Source: Candidatus Bathyarchaeota archaeon (GTDB lineage Archaea; Thermoproteota; Bathyarchaeia; Bathyarchaeales; Bathycorpusculaceae). Taken from it: DNA of 50,881 nucleotides. The notes under the pieces were generated by a model that was not told the origin of the DNA, made no database searches, and was given only the letters and a program-made list of their open reading frames with translations. Made by a program: the position numbers and the translations under genes. Each line of letters opens with the position of its first letter. The stretch's first letter is position 1. The DNA lies in NCBI GenBank assembly GCA_022865885.1, contig JALHSQ010000107.1, positions 1 through 50,881 on the forward strand, given 5' to 3'. Of the stretch, positions 7,305-14,675 are shown piece after piece.

Positions 7305-9170
7305 TTAAGGCCATATAAACCATGGAATGCAAAGGGTTATTTCTATGTCTCCTACCGGATAGTTTTGGAGGGGTACTGAGGAGAGTCCGCACCAATAGGA
7401 AGCTTGCAAAGTGGCTTTCAAGACAACTTTTGTCGATCCGCAGTGTTTTCCACCAGTTGGTCTCAATCCCAAGAAAACCAAGTCACTTTCGCTTTCGGAC
7501 CAATTGTCAGTCTGTCCATCGAGTTGCACTGGTTCCTTTGATTTGAGTTGCCAATGGTTGGCTTGCGTAATTGTTTGGTCGTAATCCGATACCTGCTGCC
7601 CTTGGTAATAATCAAGAACACCTGCTACGCCAATGACTCCAAGTCCCACGACAGAACCAATCACCAATCCTCCGGGTATGAGTGCCCCAGCAGTCATCAT
7701 TGTGATACCGGCGAAATCTGTTGCTATGGTAAACTCGGGCGTTATTATATCATGAGCGGGCACCTCCATGCCTGTGATTGTCAAATCTGTGAAACTGTAG
7801 GTGTCTATAGTAAGATCTTTGAAGTATAGCGTCCACCAAAAGGCTGTGCCCATGTAGAGACCAGTAGGAAGATTGCTAGTGAAGTTTGCGACTGTGAAAT
7901 TCAGCGGTATTCCGACATCGCTTGATGGTCCGCTTGATAGGCTCCACATGGCCCACCAATTTCCAAGTGTAACCTCTAGACATGTATTAAACCAGTTGTT
8001 TCCATCACTATAGCTGACATTATATGCTGTTAGGATTGTCGTGTTCCTTTCGCTGATTCCCGGTTCAGATGCCCATTGCGAATTACCATATATGCTTCCG
8101 CCGTTCAGTGTTATATCATTACCTAGATTCTCAGTGTTGGCAGAAGCATAGAATTTCGGTGGTCCGATTTTGGCTGGTTGATTTGTCCATGAAACGTATA
8201 GAAAGTCAAGTAGTCCACTATAGCCTTTGTTCCCAAACGTGAAGGTTATGCTGTGCCAGTCGCTCTGCCAACCCAGCGGGTACATGAAACCATCTCCCCA
8301 AGCGTAGATTGCACCATAGACTCCCATATCCCACATCCAATCCTGCCAGATCAAGCCAACATCCACGTACACATCATCAATAAAATCATCAACGTATAAA
8401 TGCTGATTCGCAGAGCTTCCTAAGAAGAACGTGTCACCAGGAAAGTACGTTTCTGTCTTCACAGTGTATCTCACTTCAACATTGATGAAGTTTGGCACGT
8501 ATATACGAAATCTGTCCAGCCATGCAGGTTCGCCAGCTGATGTGATTACAATGAAGCTTATTGTGTCTCCATTTGCAGGCGCCAAATAGGTCAGCTGCAG
8601 TAGGTGATAGCCCTGTGTCAGATTTCCAAGTGATATGTTGAATGACCCGTACCCAGTTGAACCTGTCAGGTTGGTGTCAATCACCACATGCCCTATTTCG
8701 TAGCCGCTTCCGACGAGAAAACACGTGTTCGAAAGGAACGATGAAGGCATGTATATCCTAGCAAGTAGGTAGTACCATACACCTGAAAAGCCAGTGTTGG
8801 GCACGCCGAACTCGAAGCTCTTCGAGTAGGCGATCGGTGTGGTAGATGTGTCGTACACTGTGCTAAAAAGCTTGGCTACTGAGCTCACGTCTTTCACGTC
8901 GACCTTGCCGTCATCATTGACGTCCGCCCTAGCGTTCCAGAGACCGTGGTCTGGAAACCATGAGCCATAGGCCTTAGCCACAAGCGCAACGTCCTTCACA
9001 TTAACTGTTCCATCATAAGTCACATCTCCTGGAAGGTCTGGCGGAAACGAGGCATGATCCACAACGTAATCAGCATGAACCAAAGGCAAAGAAGTGAACA
9101 AAATCGAAACAAGAATGACTGCTGTCAAGACTAGTGCCGAAACCTGATCTTTGGCTTCCAAAACTCTCAC
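7305..9170 (-). CDS. Secreted/surface protein with dockerin-like repeats
   Basis: 621 aa from a GTG at 9170, with GAGGT 8 nt upstream. A signal peptide (first ~33 residues, ending near Val-His-Ala) is followed by two dockerin type I-like calcium loops: Asp-Val-Thr-Tyr-Asp-Gly-Thr-Val-Asn-Val-Lys-Asp-Val near residue 48 and Asp-Val-Asn-Asp-Asp-Gly-Lys-Val-Asp-Val-Lys-Asp-Val near residue 85. The large middle is Trp/Tyr/Gly-rich and beta-like, as in extracellular binding or S-layer-associated proteins. A hydrophobic Gly/Val-rich segment around residue 500 could anchor it in the membrane, leaving a ~110-residue tail. Dockerins normally bind cohesins; none is in this window. In archaea such modules often sit on cell-surface proteins. 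Substrate unknown. Confidence 0.7.
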   Translation of the reverse strand: MRVLEAKDQVSALVLTAVILVSILFTSLPLVHADYVVDHASFPPDLPGDVTYDGTVNVKDVALVAKAYGSWFPDHGLWNARADVNDDGKVDVKDVSSVAKLFSTVYDTSTTPIAYSKSFEFGVPNTGFSGVWYYLLARIYMPSSFLSNTCFLVGSGYEIGHVVIDTNLTGSTGYGSFNISLGNLTQGYHLLQLTYLAPANGDTISFIVITSAGEPAWLDRFRIYVPNFINVEVRYTVKTETYFPGDTFFLGSSANQHLYVDDFIDDVYVDVGLIWQDWMWDMGVYGAIYAWGDGFMYPLGWQSDWHSITFTFGNKGYSGLLDFLYVSWTNQPAKIGPPKFYASANTENLGNDITLNGGSIYGNSQWASEPGISERNTTILTAYNVSYSDGNNWFNTCLEVTLGNWWAMWSLSSGPSSDVGIPLNFTVANFTSNLPTGLYMGTAFWWTLYFKDLTIDTYSFTDLTITGMEVPAHDIITPEFTIATDFAGITMMTAGALIPGGLVIGSVVGLGVIGVAGVLDYYQGQQVSDYDQTITQANHWQLKSKEPVQLDGQTDNWSESESDLVFLGLRPTGGKHCGSTKVVLKATLQASYWCGLSSVPLQNYPVGDIEITLCIPWFIWP

Positions 9171-9663
9171 AACCTTGACCTCAATGACGTCTCACTCTTT
9201 GGGACACTCCAGATATAAGCCTTGTGAAAAGACGTTTCGGAAGCGATCTCCGCCAGCATCAATGAACTCCATGCCGACGATCCATACCTCTACGCATCTT
9301 TCTTCGGCACGCGAGTTTTTTGTGAATCGTAAAAGGACAAAGCGGAAATGGAAAGCTGGTTGACAGAGCCAAGTATCTTAGTAGAATGGCACATATCTAG
9401 TGGTTACCTTTGGATGTGCGAATTGCGTGCTATGGTCCATTATCTAGTAGATGATGTCTAGAAGTATCAACAAAACAAGAAAAGGGGGGATTTCGCGGGA
9501 GACATCTCCACTATATGGTGCAAATGGGAATTTACTACCTAGTTTTGGCAGAAGCTCCTTATGGCAATGTGGGAAAGTACGCGAAATGTAACAAGTGACT
9601 TAGCGCGCGCTTGGGGCCTACGCTTTGTGTATCAGCATGAGAGTAAGACAAGATTCTGCCAAA
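9171..9663. other. Intergenic stretch carrying a GC palindrome
   Basis: No supported gene; a 70-codon rightward frame across the dockerin-gene promoter has no coding character. TAGCGCGCGCTT lies at 9601-9612, about 52 nt beyond the stop of the leftward integrase gene, again on the 3' side of an accessory gene. The sequence upstream of the surface-protein start contains a possible archaeal TATA. Confidence 0.5.
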
Positions 9664-10866
9664 TCATACGAGGCATGTTCGTCTGACTATGGTCTGCTTG
9701 CTGTCGAGTTGTGCTATGAACATCCATCCTTCGTTGAGGTGTTTTTCGAGTTCTTTTGAGTGTATCAGTTTGTCTGTCGACCTTGTGGCTGGCGAATCGA
9801 AGAAATTCAGCTTTTCATATTCCAAGCGGTGATAGTCTGTTTTGTCTTTGTCATAGTATGCATCTTGGCTGCCAGGAAGGATATGACCAAAGAAGAACTG
9901 CTGTGTTGCCATATCCATTCTGCTGCCATCGATTGTGGGGCTTCTCAAGACTGATTCAAACGCCTTACGCATCGTATGCGGTGTTATGGAAGCCCATTGG
10001 GAAATTCCTGAGAGTCTAGCAGCCTGTCGTATGATCTTTGCTATGGTTCTTCTGCCGAGCCTTTTGCTTGATCTCTCATTTCTTTCCCAGAGGTTCCATT
10101 CTGCGTGAAATAGTGGAGCCTCGGGAGTAATCGAGCCGTATTTTTCACTTCTGTCTCGAAGATATGCTCTCAGGGCTTCTACGGCTTCTCGACAAATGAA
10201 CGTGTAGTAGGGGATATTCCCTTTGCATGCGTTTGGAAGTCTCTCTTTCATCTTTGGGTAGACTGGAACTAGTGCGCTGGTGTGCCCTGCGTTCAAATCG
10301 TCTGCCAAGTCGCCGTAGTTCAGAGCACAGAGGGTGCTGACTCTTAGCCCACTGCTCCAAGCAGTCAGGATCAGAGCTCTATTTCGCAGGCTCCCTGCAC
10401 ATGCGGCCATTGCGCGAACTTCGGCGATGGTTGGTATGTACTCATTGCGTTTTCTGTAGCGAGGGGGAATGGAAAGTGTGTGTAGCCTTAGGGTTTTGCC
10501 ATTAGCTCGGAAGAAGGTTCTGAGCTGTTTCGTCATAGAGTTGACATATGCTCTGCTTCTGTTCAGACCAGCAGTTTCGTCCACAAACTTTTGAAGGAGT
10601 GTTTCTGTCTTGTGTTTGGGCAGGTTGACCAGGCGATCTGGATCGGCATTTGACCACTCGCAGAGTCTCCGGAGCCGGTTGAGATAAACCTCTTTCGAGC
10701 CTTCGCTTCTGCCAAACCTGCTTAGATGGTCAAGCAAGTTCTGTGCACTTTTGTATTTGCTCTTCCAAGCTTCAGGGCCTTCTCTTGCTGTTATTCCGAA
10801 GAAGTGCTCAAACTGCCTTAGCTCAAGAGGCTTGGAGAAGTCGAGTTTTCCGAAGGCCTTTCCCAA
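9664..10866 (-). CDS. Tyrosine recombinase (integrase)
   Basis: The frame is open back to 11046, but codons upstream of about 10960 are simply the tRNA-Arg gene read as protein, so that extension is false. The first plausible start is a TTG at 10866, giving about 400 aa; a start elsewhere between 10960 and 10866 is possible. It has an N-terminal SAM-like core-binding domain and a catalytic domain: Ser-Gly-Leu-Arg-Val (catalytic Arg near residue 175), His-Thr-Met-Arg (the HxxR pair, near 294), then Phe-Gly-His and Ala-Tyr-Tyr (nucleophile Tyr near the end). It performs site-specific recombination of an integrated element. The gene begins about 100 nt from the 3' end of tRNA-Arg, the usual archaeal integration target, so this marks one end of an element running leftwards. 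Confidence 0.88.
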   Translation of the reverse strand: MGKAFGKLDFSKPLELRQFEHFFGITAREGPEAWKSKYKSAQNLLDHLSRFGRSEGSKEVYLNRLRRLCEWSNADPDRLVNLPKHKTETLLQKFVDETAGLNRSRAYVNSMTKQLRTFFRANGKTLRLHTLSIPPRYRKRNEYIPTIAEVRAMAACAGSLRNRALILTAWSSGLRVSTLCALNYGDLADDLNAGHTSALVPVYPKMKERLPNACKGNIPYYTFICREAVEALRAYLRDRSEKYGSITPEAPLFHAEWNLWERNERSSKRLGRRTIAKIIRQAARLSGISQWASITPHTMRKAFESVLRSPTIDGSRMDMATQQFFFGHILPGSQDAYYDKDKTDYHRLEYEKLNFFDSPATRSTDKLIHSKELEKHLNEGWMFIAQLDSKQTIVRRTCLV

Positions 10867-10873
10867 GGTTCTG

Positions 10874-10904
10874 TCCCGAAAATGGGATATCCCGAAAGCG
10901 GGAT
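10874..10904. repeat. Two tandem 15-bp hairpin units at the integrase 5' end
   Basis: TCCCGAAAATGGGAT (10874-10888) and TCCCGAAAGCGGGAT (10890-10904) are direct repeats, and each can fold on itself; the second forms a perfect 6-bp stem (10889-10904). They lie between the TATA-like element and the likely integrase start, where a repressor or the recombinase itself could bind. Function inferred from placement only. Confidence 0.7.
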
Positions 10905-10911
10905 AAAAATC
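10900..10911 (-). promoter_or_regulatory. TATA-like element for the integrase gene
   Basis: Read leftwards, GATTTTTATCCC. It is about 35-40 nt before the TTG at 10866, suiting a very short leader. It overlaps the right-hand hairpin unit, which suggests occupancy there would block transcription. Confidence 0.4.
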
Positions 10912-10962
10912 TTTCGTAAACCTCCGCTCTGCTGTGGTAGGAGGGTATCCGCTCGGTGTAAT

Positions 10963-11072
10963 TGGCGGGTCCGCTGGGATTTGAACCCAGGACCTGCGGC
11001 TTTCTTTGACTTGAATCTTAGAAGGCCGCCGCGCTTTTTGGGACAAGTCTATCCATGCTGCGCTACGGACCC
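10963..11072 (-). tRNA. tRNA-Arg(UCU) with two introns
   Basis: Acceptor GGGTCCG (5' end at 11072) pairs perfectly with CGGACCC (10967-10973), then G73 and an encoded CCA (to 10963). T-arm CTGGG-TTCAAAT-CCCAG is perfect. D-stem GCGC/GCGC and anticodon stem GCGGC/GCCGC form only if two insertions are removed: about 15 nt after the D-loop GGATA, and about 17 nt after position 37 of the loop CTTCTAA. Mature length excluding G73-CCA is then 74 nt. The anticodon-loop intron carries AGAA able to pair with TTCT (33-36), as in a relaxed bulge-helix-bulge. GACTTG in the first intron is complementary to CAAGTC in the second. The integrase gene starts just beyond the 3' end. Confidence 0.87.
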
Positions 11073-11096
11073 CCGTCAGAATTGATGCTCGGTGTC

Positions 11097-11106
11097 GAAT
11101 ATAGTT
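11097..11106 (-). promoter_or_regulatory. TATA box for tRNA-Arg
   Basis: Read leftwards this is AACTATATTC, centred about 30 nt before the 5' end of the tRNA at 11072, the expected spacing for an archaeal promoter with a very short 5' leader. Confidence 0.55.
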
Positions 11107-11214
11107 TTATCTGTTGGGATTTTCTTTCCTTCGGGTCTGAATATTGCGTCGTGGAGAAGTGTTCCTTAAGGTTTTTAAATACCTATCATTCTCTATGTTA
11201 ACAGGGGAAAGGAA

Positions 11215-11577
11215 ATGTCAGAGATTCCAGTTCCTCTCATAAACTACGTGCAACTCATAAAGAACCACAAGTCGCCGTACTATGAGATTGTTGCGTTTCT
11301 TATGAGGGACATGGAGATGCGTTATCGAGGAACCGAAAGAGTTTCCGAAGTCGTTTACACCATTAACCCAAGAATTCTGCAAGAGGAAATTGAGAACAAA
11401 GTGAAAGATGAGAAACTAACGACAGTGAACGTTTGTCGTACAGTCTTAGCCATGCTTCGCGGGGCTGAACTCAGTGAAGAGAAGGACTTCTTCGTGACTA
11501 CTACGAGCAGTGGACGAAGAAACTACCACATCAAGATCAACGATCGCACTTTGACCTCGATGTCAAGACTACTATGA
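11215..11577 (+). CDS. Conserved-looking 120-aa protein, unknown
   Basis: The ATG at 11215 follows GGGGAAAGGAA, a good ribosome binding site, and a TATA-like TTTTTAAATACC lies at about 11172-11183. The protein is soluble, with alternating helices and short strands; the middle (Ile-Asn-Pro-Arg-Ile-Leu-Gln-Glu-Glu-Ile-Glu...Val-Cys-Arg-Thr-Val-Leu) and the end (Phe-Phe-Val-Thr-Thr-Thr-Ser-Ser-Gly-Arg-Arg-Asn-Tyr-His-Ile) would suit a winged-helix DNA-binding fold, the Arg-rich turn being the wing. No family recognised. Its neighbours are tRNA-Arg and convergent leuS, with only 8 nt between stops. A regulator role is inference. Confidence 0.65.
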   Translation: MSEIPVPLINYVQLIKNHKSPYYEIVAFLMRDMEMRYRGTERVSEVVYTINPRILQEEIENKVKDEKLTTVNVCRTVLAMLRGAELSEEKDFFVTTTSSGRRNYHIKINDRTLTSMSRLL

Positions 11578-11585
11578 TCTAACTG

Positions 11586-14468
11586 CTACTCAATGTAGAT
11601 CGCTGGTCGGCATGGCATAGCTATTGTAGCTCTTTGCCTCGGATCATAGCGTTGCTCATCTTCCTCATCGTAAACAATGATCTGAGCCTTGAATCTCTCA
11701 CTTAAGAACCCTAGGGCATCTATGATTGCCGTCTTTTCGTTCATCATGCCAACTCTCAACAGTTCCTTCCTTTTTTCTTCAGGCAATCCCTTCACATCCT
11801 TCGCGATTCTGGTGGCGAACTTGGCAATCTCTCCAAGATGTTCCTTCAAGTCCTTGTCTGCGGCCAATTCTCTCATAAGCTCGCTTATTTTCGCTTCTCC
11901 ACGCATAGATTTCTCTAATACGCTAAGGTAAACCTTCCACTTCCATTGGCTGGCTGTGTAATAGCATATTTTCTTTGGAACGATTTTCGTCGCCTTCAAG
12001 ACATTCAGCGTGTCTTCAACTACTTCCTTCACGAGAGCTTCCTGTTCTTCTGCCAATCTGTCCTCTTGCCCTGTTCTTGGTTGTGGCCATGGGGCCAACG
12101 TTATAAACCCTTTTTCACGTATCTGGCTCCAAAGCTCCTCACATACGTGTGGCGCAAATGGTGCAAGCAGCTTCAGCCACGCCTTCAAGGCTTCAAGCAG
12201 CATCTTTGACTCCATGCTTCCTTTTCTTTGTATATACCATCGGAAGTCATTCCACACTTCAAACAAGGCTATCTCCAAGGCTGTCCTCGTTTTCAATTCC
12301 TCAAGATTCCCAGTCACTTCGGAGATGCGACGTTGCAACATGCTCATTAACCATTTTTCCAGATGCCCCGCTTCGCTGCTCTTCGCATTGTCAATTATGA
12401 TTTTCGCATAATTGTAGAATGATTCAATCTTGCTTTGGATGTCTCTTGCATTTTCGCTTCTCCAATCAGGATCGTCCATGCCTTCAGCTCCCATCAACAA
12501 CGCGCATCTTACTGCGTCTGCACCGTATTCTCCAATGATCTTCTTCATGGGCACAAAGTTTCCTTTTGACTTGTGCATTTGTTTGCCTTCGGTCATGAGC
12601 ATGCCATTCACGCCGATAGCTTTCGGCCACTGGTTTGGTGAAAACAGTGCGGTATGATGAAACACGTAGAACGTCAGATGATTCGGGACAAGCTCCTTAG
12701 CCGAGACTCTAAGATCCACTGGATACCAGTACTGGAATTCCTCGCGTATTTCCTCCAGCTTTTTGACGCTCATCTCTGTTTTCGAAGCTGTCTCCTTTGC
12801 GTTTCCCTTTCCTGTGAAAACATAGTCGAAGAATTCCTTGGTGAGTTTTTCGGGTTTTATGTTGCACTGTTTTATGTGCTTGTTTATAGTGTAGAAAGCC
12901 ATGTAAATCGTGGAGTCGCTGAGGGTTTCGATTATCCAGCCTTGACCCCAAGGCAATGGTGTGCCGAATCCTGTTGTTCTGGCGCAAGCCCATTCTCTGA
13001 GCCACTCAATCACTGTTATGAACCATGGTCTTGCTGTTTCTGGATATATCCTCATTTTTCCCAGCGCTTTCTTGGTCTTGTCCTTCCATTCTAGGTCCGA
13101 GTAGTTCAGAAACCATTGATCCTGTAGGACTTTGACTATACATGGCGTCATGCATCGGCAGACAACTGATTGCGGCAAGTCGTACATGGTGTCCGCGATT
13201 CCGCGGGTTTTGAAGTCGCTTATCAGGATTTCTTTGACGTTTCTAACTAGTTGTCCAGAGTATTTCCTGCAGTTCTCCTTCAATACGCCATTATGAAATT
13301 CCTTCTTGTAGAGTTCCTTGGTTGCCTCGTCAGCCTTCGGATCACTCTGGTCTTTCACACCTAACCGCTCTGTGATTTCTATAGCTGGGTAATCACCGTA
13401 TCCTTCGATCTTAATCAGCGAAATCGGCTTGATCGCCTCTATGGTTGCTGGGTCTATGCCGAATTCCTCCAGACGCTTTGGTTTTTCTTTCAGATCTTTC
13501 AAAGCCAGCCAATCATAAGGCGCGTGGGCGGGAACACTGTATACTACGCCCGTGGCTTGGGCCGGATCAACAAACCATCCTGGCAAGATTGACAGTTTAC
13601 CCCCTGTTTCTGGATTCTCAAAGCTTTTCCCGATAAGCACTCGACCCTTTACATGACGCTGCACTTTGACTGTTCTTCCCTGTTCTTTCAGTTTCTCAGC
13701 CGCTTGCTCGCTCATAATCCATTTTTCATCGTCGACTTTGGCTTCAACGTACTCTGCATCGGGGTTTATCCAGATGTTTGTGACACCATAGATTGTTTCG
13801 GGTCGGAACGTGGCTGCGGGCAGAACTGTTTCTTTGTCAAGTTTGAACTTGATGATTGTATATTCTTCAGGTGTGACGCCTTCACCAACCTGCCGGTCAT
13901 GGTCACCTGTGGGACTTTTGCATTTAGTACACCATACAACGGGATGCGTTCCCTTGGTCACATATCCCAAAGCTCTCAAGTTGGTGTATTGCCATTCGAT
14001 GAACTTCTGGTAAGTAGGCATTACGGTGTTGAACTCTCTTCGCCAATCAACCGAAAAACCCATTCTCTTGGTAACAAGTCTGCCTTCATTGGTATAGTAG
14101 GCAGCCATGTAAAGCGGATCAACGAACTTGTTTAGCTCCTCTTCTGGGACTCCGTCAATTTCCCTTAGACTTCGAATGAATTCCTTGTCGCCCTTTGCGA
14201 CGCGTTCACTTGCGCCAACTAGCGGTTGCCCGGTCCAGTGCCAAGCCCATGGGAATAGCACATTGTAGCCTTGCATTCGCTTAAACCGTGCGTAAGCGTC
14301 AACGCGCGAAGCTGTAAAAGCATGGCCTGCATGTAGAGGACCGTTCATGTAGGCATATGGGAAAGTCACGAAGAACTTGGGCTTATTCTTGTCTGGATCG
14401 GCTTCGAATATTCTGGCGGTTTCCCAGCTTCTCTGCCATTTTTCTTCTATTTGTTTTAAAAAGTCCAT
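11586..14468 (-). CDS. leuS: Leucyl-tRNA synthetase
   Basis: 960 aa, the usual archaeal length. This class I synthetase charges tRNA-Leu. The HIGH-type motif is His-Ala-Gly-His near residue 45 and the KMSKS-type loop is Met-His-Lys-Ser-Lys-Gly-Asn near 627. The CP1 editing domain follows the first motif (Thr-Phe-Arg-Pro-Glu-Thr-Ile-Tyr-Gly-Val-Thr is the threonine-rich editing signature). The Trp-rich anticodon-binding region and an archaeal-type C-terminal extension complete it. The start is the ATG at 14468; read leftwards, CTTAATACC about 28 nt upstream looks like a TATA box, so the mRNA may be leaderless. It is convergent with the small gene at 11215 and in tandem with alaS. Confidence 0.97.
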   Translation of the reverse strand: MDFLKQIEEKWQRSWETARIFEADPDKNKPKFFVTFPYAYMNGPLHAGHAFTASRVDAYARFKRMQGYNVLFPWAWHWTGQPLVGASERVAKGDKEFIRSLREIDGVPEEELNKFVDPLYMAAYYTNEGRLVTKRMGFSVDWRREFNTVMPTYQKFIEWQYTNLRALGYVTKGTHPVVWCTKCKSPTGDHDRQVGEGVTPEEYTIIKFKLDKETVLPAATFRPETIYGVTNIWINPDAEYVEAKVDDEKWIMSEQAAEKLKEQGRTVKVQRHVKGRVLIGKSFENPETGGKLSILPGWFVDPAQATGVVYSVPAHAPYDWLALKDLKEKPKRLEEFGIDPATIEAIKPISLIKIEGYGDYPAIEITERLGVKDQSDPKADEATKELYKKEFHNGVLKENCRKYSGQLVRNVKEILISDFKTRGIADTMYDLPQSVVCRCMTPCIVKVLQDQWFLNYSDLEWKDKTKKALGKMRIYPETARPWFITVIEWLREWACARTTGFGTPLPWGQGWIIETLSDSTIYMAFYTINKHIKQCNIKPEKLTKEFFDYVFTGKGNAKETASKTEMSVKKLEEIREEFQYWYPVDLRVSAKELVPNHLTFYVFHHTALFSPNQWPKAIGVNGMLMTEGKQMHKSKGNFVPMKKIIGEYGADAVRCALLMGAEGMDDPDWRSENARDIQSKIESFYNYAKIIIDNAKSSEAGHLEKWLMSMLQRRISEVTGNLEELKTRTALEIALFEVWNDFRWYIQRKGSMESKMLLEALKAWLKLLAPFAPHVCEELWSQIREKGFITLAPWPQPRTGQEDRLAEEQEALVKEVVEDTLNVLKATKIVPKKICYYTASQWKWKVYLSVLEKSMRGEAKISELMRELAADKDLKEHLGEIAKFATRIAKDVKGLPEEKRKELLRVGMMNEKTAIIDALGFLSERFKAQIIVYDEEDEQRYDPRQRATIAMPCRPAIYIE

Positions 14469-14675
14469 AAAGCCTTTTGAGGCGGTTCGAGGGGTATTAA
14501 GGATTTCGTTTTCACGAATAGAGAACGTTATCCCTCATATTTGACACTGAAGACTATTCTATGTAACCTTACATTAATCCTTTGCGTTTCTCACGTAACT
14601 GTCCGGGCATTTGGCTGTTGCTTGCCATTGCAACAAGGCATGTTTTGCGAGAGAATGGTTGGGACGCGAATCTTC

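Noticed and set aside
9151-9363. Rightward 70-codon frame over the dockerin promoter
   Set aside because: No start signal and Thr/Ser/Lys-rich composition typical of a chance frame opposite a gene.
10867-11046. N-terminal extension of the integrase
   Set aside because: From about 10960 the codons are the tRNA gene; Ser-Trp-Val-Gln-Ile-Pro is the usual T-arm translation artefact.
10967-11072. Alternative reading as tRNA-Gly(CCC)
   Set aside because: GACTT/AAGTC could form an anticodon stem with loop GTCCCAA, but the D-stem and variable region then fail, whereas Arg(UCU) pairs perfectly throughout.
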